This document shows, piece by piece, positions 27,101 through 35,294 of a stretch of 64,000 nt of DNA (positions are counted from its first letter, which is position 1; each line of letters opens with the position of its first letter). This DNA is from Dyadobacter sp. CY345 (lineage in GTDB: Bacteria; Bacteroidota; Bacteroidia; Cytophagales; Spirosomataceae). Under the pieces are notes generated by a model that made no database searches, was not told the DNA's origin, and saw nothing but the letters and a program-made list of their open reading frames with translations. The position numbers were made by a program, and so were the translations under genes. The DNA is taken from contig NZ_JAKFFS010000007.1 of the NCBI RefSeq assembly GCF_021502725.1, positions 124,001-188,000 on the forward strand. Direction: 5' to 3'.

Positions 27101-28280
27101 AAGGAAATGGGACGAGGACGAAAGGTCTTTTTTGAAAACCATCGCAGTAAATCTTGCCAAAGCAATCGAAACGGATGAGGCCGATAAGGCACTTGTGTCC
27201 GCTTTTGAAGAGAAAAACAGAATACTGGAAAGTATCCAGGATGGGTTTTTCGCAGTATCGAAGGACTGGATCGTCACTTACTGGAATAAGGAAGCTGAAA
27301 GTCTCACAGGTATCAAACGCGAAGAAATTGTCGGTAAAAGTATCTGGAAGACCTATTACCGCAACATACCGCTGCGATTTTACAATTTGTATCTTAAAGC
27401 CACGCAGGAAAATATTCCTGTACGTTTTGAAGAACAGCTTCTTCGCCTGGATAAGTGGTTCGAGGTCAATGCCTATCCAACAACCGACGGCCTTACGGTT
27501 TATTTTAAAGACATTACGGAAAGGAAAATAACAGAGGCTCAGTTAAAAGAAATGCATCAGGAACTTGAAAAACATATAAAAGTTTTGGCAGTTTCAAACG
27601 CTGAACTGGAACAGTTTGCTTACGTAGCGTCGCATGATTTACAGGAACCATTGCGTATGGTTACCAGTTTTTTGACCTTGCTCGAAAAAAAATATGGAGA
27701 GTCGCTTGATGAAAAAGCCAGGGTATATATCTATTACGCGGTGGACGGCGCCAAGAGGATGCGCCAGATAATTCTGGATTTACTGGATTTTTCCAGAGTA
27801 GGAAAAAACAAGGAAAATCCGGAAAAAGTGAATGTTGATGAGGTGATCTGTGAGATTCTTACTTTGTATCAAAAAAAGATAAAAGACAAAAAAGCTAAAA
27901 TCGAATATTCCGAAATGCCACAAATCATGGCATTCAAGGCTCCCTTGCGGCAGGTCTTTCAAAATCTGATTAGTAACGCTTTAAAATACCAAAGAAAAGA
28001 CCAGAGCCCGCATGTCAAAATTGTCAGTATAGACACGCCGACGCATTGGAAATTCAGTGTGACTGATAATGGATTAGGCATTAATAATGAGTATTTCGAA
28101 AAGATTTTCGTTATCTTTCAACGTCTTCACAACCGGGAAGATTATTCCGGAACTGGAATGGGGCTGGCAATCACGAAAAAGATTGTGGAAAGCCTGGATG
28201 GTGAAATTTGGGTGGAATCAGAAGAGGGAAAGGGAAGTACTTTTTATTTTACTATTGCTAAGCATTTTACAACGTTATGA
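24150..28280 (+). CDS. Multi-sensor PAS/GAF histidine kinase, cytoplasmic
   Basis: 1376 residues with no transmembrane segment. Sensory domains in order are approximately: PAS 10-130, PAS 150-275 (WEVDMESRLLKW), PAS 275-395 (WETDVVTHEFTF), GAF 410-560, PAS 570-700 (FGNWQWDFYNDKATWS), PAS 710-845, GAF 850-1005 and PAS 1010-1125 (DWIVTYWNKEAESLTGI). The DHp helix has H1162 in YVASHDLQEPLRMV. The ATPase domain has NLISNALKYQRKD, VTDNGLGI and GTGMGLAITKKI. There is no receiver domain; the response regulator is the next gene, overlapping by 4 bp. The DHp type (SHDLQEPLR) is that of bacteriophytochrome-like kinases that pair with Rcp1 regulators. The signal is unknown. Confidence 0.92.
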   Translation: MVDQNFSNSVFKALPTPTIVLLPDAPTFTVVCANDAYLEMVQLGESDLEGKGFFDAFPNHPYVKPPEWKSLFEKLLQDKLPNKTPVFEFPVPDKATHLLQIRNLISSNTPIFDDNNEVKYIIRSVSDITELVKTEINEKTSAASLDKNEKFLIETQRIAKVGSWEVDMESRLLKWTDVAREIHEVESGNEIDFDTVSSFYSQGKDWEALSFVIQRAAQQGEFFDLEVSMISAKGNLRWVRTTGLGELKDGRFARLYGTMQDITDRKVIEEELLEAKNKFESLIQTVDGIVWETDVVTHEFTFVSNQVKTILGYSPQEWMDTPHFWENHIHVDDREEAIRFCIEKSKISRNYDFDYRMIHANGSLVWIKDMVSVIQEGGKNTKLRGVMIDITEAKRFTELERLEKTVLELNSQKNSTITEVLTTYILGIEQIFPKMLCSILQVKNRQLYNWASPSLPAVYIESIEGIPALENVGSCGTAAFLKEIVIASDIENDSRWAGFKQLALPFQLRACWSHPVINSEGEVMATFGIYYNEIRSPQSEEVETIDRFTAILRIILENRHNSDLLEENTQLMKQGQELAHFGNWQWDFYNDKATWSDSLFAIYGLDKVNFKASFQSYQEILHPDDRQNVVDKIKGVLNTRKDIVFEERVIRPTGEIRHLKSWGRLKTDLNGMPVKMIGACLDITEGKKVQRDLKASESRLLTLVEELKSSNARYEYVNKATRDAIYDWNMATDHIAWGDGFNRLFGYEVNRERYPVNKWASLIHESDVDFVGKSLSAALQNRTQHNWRAEYQFRKADGTYAFVQENGYIIRNPEGDVIRMIGVLRDVSQRKKTQLKLVRKSALLAAIAEVNSSLLQYDNWLNAIDHSFAIVGAAINVDRVYYFENFTDPVSGKIYCNQRLEWNSGRFESQANNPELQNVPHETLADLVSPLEKNKPYIGIVSNLPDSEFKSSLIAQEIKSLLIFPVFAKNKFYGYIGFDDCQNERKWDEDERSFLKTIAVNLAKAIETDEADKALVSAFEEKNRILESIQDGFFAVSKDWIVTYWNKEAESLTGIKREEIVGKSIWKTYYRNIPLRFYNLYLKATQENIPVRFEEQLLRLDKWFEVNAYPTTDGLTVYFKDITERKITEAQLKEMHQELEKHIKVLAVSNAELEQFAYVASHDLQEPLRMVTSFLTLLEKKYGESLDEKARVYIYYAVDGAKRMRQIILDLLDFSRVGKNKENPEKVNVDEVICEILTLYQKKIKDKKAKIEYSEMPQIMAFKAPLRQVFQNLISNALKYQRKDQSPHVKIVSIDTPTHWKFSVTDNGLGINNEYFEKIFVIFQRLHNREDYSGTGMGLAITKKIVESLDGEIWVESEEGKGSTFYFTIAKHFTTL

Positions 28281-28708
28281 ACGGTATTCATATTTTATTG
28301 GTAGAAGATAATGAAGGTGACATTTTGCTGACCACCGAGGCATTGCAGGAAGGAAAGGTATCCAATAAAGTCAGTGTTGTCCGCGATGGAGAAGAAGCTC
28401 TGGATTTTCTTGATAAAAAGGGTAAGTATGCGTCGGAGGAAGTGCCGGATTTGATTTTATTGGACGTAAATCTTCCAAGAAAAAACGGTCATGAGGTGCT
28501 GCAATATGTAAAAACAAACGAGAATATCAAGCATATCCCCGTGATTATGCTTACAACTTCTTCTTCGAACGATGACGTTAGAAAGTCATATAACAATCAT
28601 GCGAACTGCTACATTACCAAGCCGGTAGAGTCAGAGGGCTTTTTAAATGTCCTGAATAGCATAGAAAATTTTTGGATGAATGTCGTAAAACTTCCTTCAA
28701 TCAGATAA
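28277..28708 (+). CDS. Single-domain response regulator, Rcp1 type
   Basis: 143 residues and nothing but a receiver domain: acidic pair in LLVEDNEGDILL, phosphoacceptor D63 in LILLDVNLPRKNGHEVLQY, Thr/Ser switch in VIMLTTSSSNDDV, and Lys in CYITKPVESEGF. NEGDILL and LPRKNG are marks of the Rcp1 group that serves cytoplasmic PAS/phytochrome kinases. The start overlaps the kinase stop by 4 bp (ATGA), so the pair is co-translated. With no output domain it must act by protein contact or as a phosphate relay, possibly to the REC-PAS protein that follows 6 bp later. Confidence 0.93.
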   Translation: MNGIHILLVEDNEGDILLTTEALQEGKVSNKVSVVRDGEEALDFLDKKGKYASEEVPDLILLDVNLPRKNGHEVLQYVKTNENIKHIPVIMLTTSSSNDDVRKSYNNHANCYITKPVESEGFLNVLNSIENFWMNVVKLPSIR

Positions 28709-28714
28709 CAGATT

Positions 28715-29722
28715 ATGGAAAAGGACAAAAATCCGTACCGTATTTTGGTTATTGAGGACAATCCAGGAGACTTTACGCTGATAGAAGATTTTTTGGAAGA
28801 TCAGATTTATCTGCCTCAGATTTATCAGGCCAAAACCTTTAAAGAAGGGGAGCTGTTTTTGACGGAATCTGGTGAACATGTGCATGTCATCTTGCTCGAT
28901 CTTTCTTTACCAGACAAAAGCGGGGAAGAATTAATCACGGAGATTCTTGGTATAAGCTCAGGAATTCCAATTGTAATTCTGACGGGGTATCCAGATGTGG
29001 CTTTTAGCGTAAAGTCGCTGTCTCTGGGCGTAGCTGATTATTTGGTAAAGGACGATCTGTCGGCATCATCTCTGTTTAAAAGTATCCTTTATAGCATTGA
29101 AAGGAAAAAGAAAACCCAGGAGCTTGAAGAATCTCAACGACGTTATAGTGACCTTTTTCAACTCAGTCCGCAGCCCATGTGGGTTTATGATACGCAAACG
29201 TTGAGATTTTTGAATGTCAATAGTGCCGCAATTAAGCATTACGGATATAGTTTTGAAGAGTTTCTATCCATGACCATCAGGGATATAAGGCCCATTGAAG
29301 AGCTTCCGAAACTTGATGAACAGTTAGAACGGCTGCATCAAAACGAAAACAGCGCTTTCAGTGGTGTTTATCGTCACTGTAAGAAAAATGGCGAAATAGT
29401 GTGGGCAGAGATTCAGAGTAATGTCGTGATTCTTGATAACATTTCTGCGCGGGTCGTCTTGGTAAATGATGTCACCGAACGTCTGAAATATATTCAGGAA
29501 ATTGAAGAGAAAAATAAAAAATTACAGGAAATTGCCTGGATGCACTCCCATGTTTTTCGGGCACCTGTTGCCAGATTGATGAGCCTGATCGACCTGGCGA
29601 CGAATTATGAAAATTCAGAGACGGAGCAGCGGGAGTTTCTCGACCGGATGCTTGCTTCTGTTCAGGAGTTGGACAAGGTCATTCGATGTATTGCGGGAAA
29701 GACAGACGAAATCGATCAATAG
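28715..29722 (+). CDS. Receiver-PAS-DHp protein lacking a kinase ATPase domain
   Basis: 335 residues. A receiver domain at 8-130 has phosphoacceptor D62 (VILLDLSLPDKSGEEL) and switch residues in PIVILTG. A PAS domain at about 145-265 includes YSDLFQLSPQPMWVYD and the motif YRHCKKNGEIVWAEIQ. A dimerisation helix pair follows with WMHSHVFRAPVARLMSLID, where H279 matches the phosphorylated His of PAS kinases of Bacteroidota. The protein stops about 55 residues later, where an N-box/G-box ATPase domain would begin. The stop is followed at once by a terminator, so this is an intact end, not a frameshift. I infer a phosphotransfer or dimerisation partner of the upstream kinase. Confidence 0.85.
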   Translation: MEKDKNPYRILVIEDNPGDFTLIEDFLEDQIYLPQIYQAKTFKEGELFLTESGEHVHVILLDLSLPDKSGEELITEILGISSGIPIVILTGYPDVAFSVKSLSLGVADYLVKDDLSASSLFKSILYSIERKKKTQELEESQRRYSDLFQLSPQPMWVYDTQTLRFLNVNSAAIKHYGYSFEEFLSMTIRDIRPIEELPKLDEQLERLHQNENSAFSGVYRHCKKNGEIVWAEIQSNVVILDNISARVVLVNDVTERLKYIQEIEEKNKKLQEIAWMHSHVFRAPVARLMSLIDLATNYENSETEQREFLDRMLASVQELDKVIRCIAGKTDEIDQ

Positions 29723-29751
29723 CCCGGTTTAAATTGGGCTATTGATCGATT
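29710..29751. terminator. Bidirectional terminator between convergent genes
   Basis: ATCGATCAATAGCCC and GGGCTATTGATCGAT form a perfect 15-bp stem (16 with the flanking A-T) around 10 bases. The left arm includes the end of the REC-PAS gene. It lies between that gene and the convergent DinB-family gene. No long T run follows, so it may instead protect the mRNA ends. Confidence 0.65.
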
Positions 29752-29758
29752 CTAATTA

Positions 29759-30274
29759 TTAACTTCTATCCCAGAATGCGGGTGGTTCGATACCGAGCGC
29801 ACGCAGATAAACATAACCCTGTCCACGGTGATGTATTTCGTTATCGATGACGTAGAACAACATGTATTGGATCGTGCCCTCGTACATACCAAATGCCAGA
29901 TCATTTTCCTGAAACCTGCCAACTGGAATCTGCGGCCAGAGCGTATTGATTTCGTCAGTAACCGAATCCCATAATGTCAGAATCTCGTTTTTTGTTGCAG
30001 GTGGCGGCGTGGAAAAATCGAATGGAAATTTTTCCGAAGTCCAGTTTCCTGAAACGATTCCGTTAATACCAGGAGCTGACAAAACGATCATTTCCATCGT
30101 CAGTTGCGCAAAAGAGCGCATTCCACCGATTGAAAAGTTATAAAGATCGTTTTCCGGGAAAGCTTCAATTACCCGACGGGTTAGGCGGCGATGTGCTTGC
30201 CAATGTTCCAGTAACAAATCGGGAGTGATAATAACTTGCTGTGATGATTCCGGCGAATTGACATTTGTTTCCAT
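29759..30274 (-). CDS. DinB-family four-helix protein
   Basis: 171 residues. LLEHWQAHRRLTRRVIEAFP is helix one with the first metal-type His. DNEIHHRGQGYVYLRAL, then GIEPPAFWDR, is the typical C-terminal element H-x-x-x-H-R-G-Q with the third His. The middle His normally found in a helix of the type LxHxxxxE seems to be replaced (FAQLTMEMIVL). The family includes metal-dependent thiol transferases and damage-induced proteins; most members are uncharacterised. The gene is on its own, convergent with the signalling operon. A second, canonical DinB-fold gene is at 63077. Confidence 0.8.
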   Translation of the reverse strand: METNVNSPESSQQVIITPDLLLEHWQAHRRLTRRVIEAFPENDLYNFSIGGMRSFAQLTMEMIVLSAPGINGIVSGNWTSEKFPFDFSTPPPATKNEILTLWDSVTDEINTLWPQIPVGRFQENDLAFGMYEGTIQYMLFYVIDNEIHHRGQGYVYLRALGIEPPAFWDRS

Positions 30275-30606
30275 GATTCTTTATCTTGATTTATAATGAT
30301 ATACAAAAGACACATCCGGCAATGACAACAGTATGTCAGTAGTAAAAAATAATTTTACGATTATATTTTAGTGGCAGCGTAGTCTTATTTTTGTTAGTAT
30401 TTTATTGTAAAAAGATAGTATTATTATTTAAAGGGACCCGGTAATTCGGTATGAATCGTTAAATAAAATATTAATAGATAATGCGACTGCTCGATTTTGA
30501 GAATTGAGAAATTTTTGTCAAATTAAGATCAATTAGATATATTCTTATCCTGATTTGAATACACGTTTATTCTCGTTACGTACAGCAGACACATTGGTCA
30601 CACTAT
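30275..30606. other. 332-bp divergent intergenic region
   Basis: Between the DinB-family gene and the propeller kinase. A perfect TAnnTTTG box (TATTTTTG) sits at 30386-30393 on the plus strand, about 215 bp before the kinase start, without a well-placed TTG. A weaker pair is TTTG at 30514 with TATATTCT 20 bases later. No small gene is evident. Confidence 0.4.
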
Positions 30607-33600
30607 ATGAAAATAATATTATCATTTACCGTTTTCTGGCTGCTATTTTCAGGAATTTGCTCCTCTTTCGGGCAAACGCAAAATTTCAGATTTAAACACT
30701 TAACCACGAATGACGGATTGTCTCAAAGCCAGGTTAGCGCTATCTTGAAGGATAAGCGTGGGTTTATGTGGTTTGGAAGTGAAGATGGTCTGAACAAGTA
30801 CGACGGTTATAAATTCACACATTACAAGCATGACCCCAATGACGAGGCAAGCATAGCCGATAGTTACATTCAGGATCTCCTTGAAGATAACGCAGGAAAT
30901 TTATGGATCGCCACTTCAAACGGCCTCGATCGTTTTGACCGGGATAAAAATTGTTTTATCCATTATAACGATAGGTCTGTACAGTACGATATTCAGGATA
31001 TCTTTCAGGATAGTAAAAATAGAATCTGGCTTGCTACAAATCAGGGTTTATTTTTATTAAATACTCAAACCGGCGCATTTAAGTCTTATCAGCATGTGGG
31101 GAAAAGAAAGTATGGCTTAGCCTACCCTTACGTATACAATGTCAAAGAAGATAATAACGGGGCTTTGTGGTTAGGAACGGACGAGGGTTTATTTCGTTTT
31201 GATGTGCAAACAGGAAAGGTTAAGGAATATTTCAAAGGTGACGGAGATGAAAAAAGCCTGGTCAGTGATTGGGTTATGGCTTTGTACAAGGACCAAAAGG
31301 GTAATATTTGGGTTGGAACACATGGGGGCGGTGTATCATTGTACAATTTCAAAACAGATGATTTCAGAACTTTTCTCAATAATCCCAGGGATAATAATAG
31401 CCTGGCCCATAATGATATTCTTTGTATCAATGAAGGATTTGACGGCAAAATATGGATTGGTACTGAAAATGGGGGTTTGAGTATTCTTAATCCTGACAAA
31501 AATATATTTTCAAACTTCGCTCATAATCCCAACGATCCGGCAACACTCAGCAACAATTCGATTTACTCTATTTACAACGATGATGCAGGGAACGTTTGGC
31601 TCGGGACATACGCAGGTGGAGTAAATTTCTTGCCGAACTTCGGAGAAAAATTTACTTCGTATCACGAAATTTCAGGTAACCCAAATAGTTTGAGCAACAA
31701 CACAGTATTGGCCATACAAGGGGACGCTGACGGAGACAAAATTTGGATTGGAACGGATGGTGGCGGCCTGAATTTATTTCACAGAAAAACCAAAACGTTT
31801 AAACAATTCCGGAACGACCCAAACAACAAAAATTCTATAAGCAACGACTATGTAATTTCTATTATTCAGGTCAGCCGCGATGTGCTTGGGCTCGGTTTTC
31901 ATAATGGCGGCTTTGACCTCTTTAATGTAAAAACGGGAATTGCTGAACACCATATTTCGATAGAAAACGATCAGAACACGCTGTCTATTTCAGATGTCAA
32001 TAATATGTTTAAGGATCGTGATGGAAATATTTGGCTTGGAACCTGGAAGGGAGGACTTAATTTTTTCGATGTCAAGACTGGGAAAGTGACGCGTTACAGA
32101 CACAATCCACTTGCTAAGACCAGTTTGAGCGGCGACATTGTAACCACTGTTTTTCAGGATAAGACCGGCAATATCTGGGTCGGTACATACAACGGTCTTA
32201 ATCTGCTAAGTTCTGATCGGAAGCAGTTTATGCATTATCAACACATTATGGGGGACAAAAATGGTCTGTCACATAATAAAATCCAGTCGATTCTGGAAGA
32301 TGAAAAAGGCAATTTATGGCTGGGAACCGTAGGAGGTGGATTAAATTATTTTAATCGTTCAACGAAGACTTTTACAGCATACACTGAAAAAAATGGATTG
32401 CCCAGTAATGTTGTTTTCGCTATTCAGCGAGATGCCAAAAATAATCTGTGGCTAAGCACGAACAAAGGGATTTCCTGTTTTAACCCACAGAAAAAAACGT
32501 TTAAAAATTTCACAACTTCTGACGGATTGCAGGGAAATGAATTTCGGGATAATTCGGCTTACCAGGCCTCGGACGGACAAATGTTTTTTGGAGGAGTGAA
32601 CGGTTTCAGTACTTTTTACCCGGATAGTTTGAAAGAAAATAATTTTATTCCTCCGATTTACATAACAGGCTTTCAGATATTTAACAAGCCAGTTACAGTA
32701 GGTGACAAGAGCGGGACGCTCGAAAAAGACATTACTGAAACAAAAAAGATAATGCTAACCTACGACCAGTCTGTGTTCACATTTGAATTTGCAGCGCTGA
32801 GTTACTCTGTCCCGGGCAAAAATCAGTATGCGTATAAATTGGAGGGTTTTGATAAGGTATGGAATTATATCGGCGGCAACCGAACAGCGACCTATACCAA
32901 TTTAAATCCGGGAACCTATACGTTTAGAGTTAAAGGTTCTAATAATGATGGTGTCTGGAATGAGCTTGGGAATTCTGTTGAAGTGATTATCATGCCACCG
33001 TTTTGGTTGACGTGGTGGTTCAAGCTGGCGGGAATTTTGGTGTTGATCAGTGCGTCAATTGCCTTCTATCGTATGAGGACGTTCGCTATTCGGGAGCAGA
33101 AAAGGATACTGGAACGGCAGATCATGGAGAGGACAGAGCAACTCGAATTTTCGATCGCTGAAGAGAAAAAAGCAGTTCAAAAGGCAGAGTTGGCAAACAG
33201 AGCGAAAAGTGCATTTTTGGCCATTATGAGTCATGAGATCAGAACGCCAATGAATGGGGTGATTGGCATGGCAGCTTTGCTTGCCGAAACTCCTTTGAAT
33301 GAAGAGCAGCAGAATTTTACAAAATCAATTCAGACTTGTGGACAGGATTTGCTGGTCGTTATCAATGATATTCTTGATTTTTCAAAAATTGAATCAGGGA
33401 ATATGGAATTGGATAGAGGAGATTTTAGTTTGCGCACTTGTGTTGAAGAGGTTATGGATGTTTTTGCAGCCAGCGCCGCAGAAATGAAACTTGACCTGAT
33501 TTATAAAATTGAAAATGATGTTCCGGTTTTTGTGATTGGTGACAGTCTCCGCCTTCGACAAGTACTTATCAATCTTGTTGGGAATGCTTTAAAGTTCACA

Positions 33601-34755
33601 AAGAAAGGGGAGATATTTCTTCGCATAGCCTTAGTTAAAACTGTTGATGACAGTCAGTTTGAAATTAGTTTTGAAGTGAGCGACACTGGGATTGGAATTC
33701 CAGAAGATAAAATGGATCGCCTTTTTAAGTCGTTCTCTCAGGTTGATTCATCCACAACCCGCCAGTATGGTGGAACCGGTCTTGGACTTGCAATTTGTGA
33801 AAGATTGGTTGGTCTGATGGGTGGAAATATTGCGGTGACGAGCGTTGAGGGTAAGGGCAGCACATTCTATTTTTCTATTATCGTCCAAAAAAGTAGTCTG
33901 CCGGTTAAGCAGGATACCCGCAATTTGGAAGAATTTAAAAATTACAAAATTCTTATCGTCGATGATAATCAGACGAGTTGTGATATCCTTGCAGAACAAC
34001 TGAACAATCGGGGTTTTAAAACCGAAACTTCCTTGTCCGGAGCCAAAGCACTTCATATTTTAACCGAGAATAATGATTTCAGATTGGTGATCGCAGATTC
34101 CGAAATGCCAGAAATGGATGGTATTGAGCTTGGTCAGAAAATAAATAAATTATATAGCGATTTGCCAGTAATCTTATTGAGCACGAGGGGGAATGAAATA
34201 CAAAATAATTATCCGGGAATATTTTGCGCAATTTTACCTAAACCTGTAAAGCAGGATATTCTTTTAGAAATACTAATCGATGAATTTAACAGACAAAAAA
34301 CGTTAAGACGAACACTTCCTCTGAAATCGACCATTTCTAAAAATCTGTTACATAAAGATTTCTCTGCCAAACACCCGCTATCAATTCTTGTTGCAGAGGA
34401 TAATAAGGTGAATCAGATTTTTATCATGAACGCGCTTGGAAAGCTTGGGTATAACGCCGATCTGGTAGTGGATGGCTCAGAGGCAATCAAATTTGCGGAC
34501 CAAAAGAATTTCGATATTATTTTCATGGATATACAGATGCCTGTTATGGATGGCTTGGAAGCGACGGAGATAATCAAGAAAAAGCATCCTGTTCAACCTT
34601 ATATTATTGCAATGACAGCAAATGCGTTGCACGAAGACAAAGAGCGTTGTCTTGCAGCTGGTATGGACGACTACATCAGTAAGCCCGTCAAATTGGAAGA
34701 GTTAATTGTAATGCTCGAAAAGTGGTCGATTCAATTGCAGACTGAATCACCCTGA
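30607..34755 (+). CDS. Propeller-sensor hybrid histidine kinase with two receiver domains
   Basis: 1382 residues. A signal peptide at 1-23 is followed by about a dozen two-component-regulator propeller repeats (LSQSQVSAILKDKRGFMWFG, then NLWIATSNGLDRFD and similar) to about residue 690, two beta-propellers in the periplasm. A Y_Y_Y domain follows at about 700-795 and a transmembrane helix at about 803-822 (FKLAGILVLISASIAFYRM). The kinase has H876 (IMSHEIRTPMNGVIGM), LINLVGNALKFTKKG and GGTGLGLAICERL. Two receivers follow with D1164 (VIADSEMPEMDG) and D1308 (IIFMDIQMPVMDG). Unlike polysaccharide-utilisation HTCS proteins there is no AraC domain at the end, so output must pass to another protein. 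The ligand is unknown. Confidence 0.93.
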   Translation: MKIILSFTVFWLLFSGICSSFGQTQNFRFKHLTTNDGLSQSQVSAILKDKRGFMWFGSEDGLNKYDGYKFTHYKHDPNDEASIADSYIQDLLEDNAGNLWIATSNGLDRFDRDKNCFIHYNDRSVQYDIQDIFQDSKNRIWLATNQGLFLLNTQTGAFKSYQHVGKRKYGLAYPYVYNVKEDNNGALWLGTDEGLFRFDVQTGKVKEYFKGDGDEKSLVSDWVMALYKDQKGNIWVGTHGGGVSLYNFKTDDFRTFLNNPRDNNSLAHNDILCINEGFDGKIWIGTENGGLSILNPDKNIFSNFAHNPNDPATLSNNSIYSIYNDDAGNVWLGTYAGGVNFLPNFGEKFTSYHEISGNPNSLSNNTVLAIQGDADGDKIWIGTDGGGLNLFHRKTKTFKQFRNDPNNKNSISNDYVISIIQVSRDVLGLGFHNGGFDLFNVKTGIAEHHISIENDQNTLSISDVNNMFKDRDGNIWLGTWKGGLNFFDVKTGKVTRYRHNPLAKTSLSGDIVTTVFQDKTGNIWVGTYNGLNLLSSDRKQFMHYQHIMGDKNGLSHNKIQSILEDEKGNLWLGTVGGGLNYFNRSTKTFTAYTEKNGLPSNVVFAIQRDAKNNLWLSTNKGISCFNPQKKTFKNFTTSDGLQGNEFRDNSAYQASDGQMFFGGVNGFSTFYPDSLKENNFIPPIYITGFQIFNKPVTVGDKSGTLEKDITETKKIMLTYDQSVFTFEFAALSYSVPGKNQYAYKLEGFDKVWNYIGGNRTATYTNLNPGTYTFRVKGSNNDGVWNELGNSVEVIIMPPFWLTWWFKLAGILVLISASIAFYRMRTFAIREQKRILERQIMERTEQLEFSIAEEKKAVQKAELANRAKSAFLAIMSHEIRTPMNGVIGMAALLAETPLNEEQQNFTKSIQTCGQDLLVVINDILDFSKIESGNMELDRGDFSLRTCVEEVMDVFAASAAEMKLDLIYKIENDVPVFVIGDSLRLRQVLINLVGNALKFTKKGEIFLRIALVKTVDDSQFEISFEVSDTGIGIPEDKMDRLFKSFSQVDSSTTRQYGGTGLGLAICERLVGLMGGNIAVTSVEGKGSTFYFSIIVQKSSLPVKQDTRNLEEFKNYKILIVDDNQTSCDILAEQLNNRGFKTETSLSGAKALHILTENNDFRLVIADSEMPEMDGIELGQKINKLYSDLPVILLSTRGNEIQNNYPGIFCAILPKPVKQDILLEILIDEFNRQKTLRRTLPLKSTISKNLLHKDFSAKHPLSILVAEDNKVNQIFIMNALGKLGYNADLVVDGSEAIKFADQKNFDIIFMDIQMPVMDGLEATEIIKKKHPVQPYIIAMTANALHEDKERCLAAGMDDYISKPVKLEELIVMLEKWSIQLQTESP

Positions 34756-34876
34756 GTATTTATCAAATGCAAATAATTTAAAATTCATTAAGTCGGTTGT
34801 TTCCGTACAGAGTTGTCTGTTTAATCTTTTTAGCATATTCCTTTGTTTTAACAGTGTCTCATTTTTGCTTTAAAGT

Positions 34877-34911
34877 TTTGTCAAGACCGTGTAACGCCGG
34901 TGCTACATTTG
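34877..34911 (+). promoter_or_regulatory. Candidate Bacteroidota promoter for the Ada-like/AlkB genes
   Basis: TTTG at 34877-34880 and a perfect TAnnTTTG box (TACATTTG) at 34904-34911, 23 bases apart, at the upper limit of spacing known for this phylum. It would give a leader of about 90 bases before the ATG at 35009. Confidence 0.45.
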
Positions 34912-35008
34912 ATTTTTATTGTGGTATGAATAATTATATTTTTAGCAAGATTCAGGTTTGGCCAGATTAAAGGATTTTCTATTTTTGAGAGAATTATTTG
35001 AGGGAATT

Positions 35009-35287
35009 ATGATCAGACATATCGGGCTGGGAGAGAATCCGGAAGATCGGAAAAGCCGTCTGGCTAAGCTGATCAGGCAGGGCGAGGTGACTTTGGGTGG
35101 ATACAGAAAAACGAAAATCTACGGGACTTTACATTGTGGTTCGGGCAAGCGAATGAAATTAGAAAATCGCGTTTTTTTCAAAGATGAACATGAAGCAATA
35201 AGTGAAGGATATCGCCCGTGCGGAAATTGTTTATCCGAAAAATATAAAATTTGGAAAAGCAAATCAAAATATAATTTGATACTGTAA
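35009..35287 (+). CDS. Stand-alone Ada-type metal-binding domain protein
   Basis: 92 residues from the ATG at 35009 (MIRHIGLG...); an upstream TTG at 34958 adds 17 residues that do not look conserved. The sequence is the N-terminal zinc module of Ada alone: KIYGTLHCGSGKRMKLENRV, FFKDEHEAISEGYRPCGNCL. Three of the usual four Cys ligands are visible (HC, PC, NC); the C-x-x-x-C second Cys is a Lys. In Ada the first Cys accepts methyl groups from phosphotriesters. There is no HTH or alkyltransferase domain. It is 7 bp before alkB, so a role in alkylation response or repair is likely but unproven. Confidence 0.8.
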   Translation: MIRHIGLGENPEDRKSRLAKLIRQGEVTLGGYRKTKIYGTLHCGSGKRMKLENRVFFKDEHEAISEGYRPCGNCLSEKYKIWKSKSKYNLIL

Positions 35288-35294
35288 GACCTTT

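Noticed and set aside
31128..31499. Open frame of 123 codons antisense to the propeller kinase
   Set aside because: Its Pro/Leu/Ser-rich sequence is the mirror of propeller repeats and has no support of its own.
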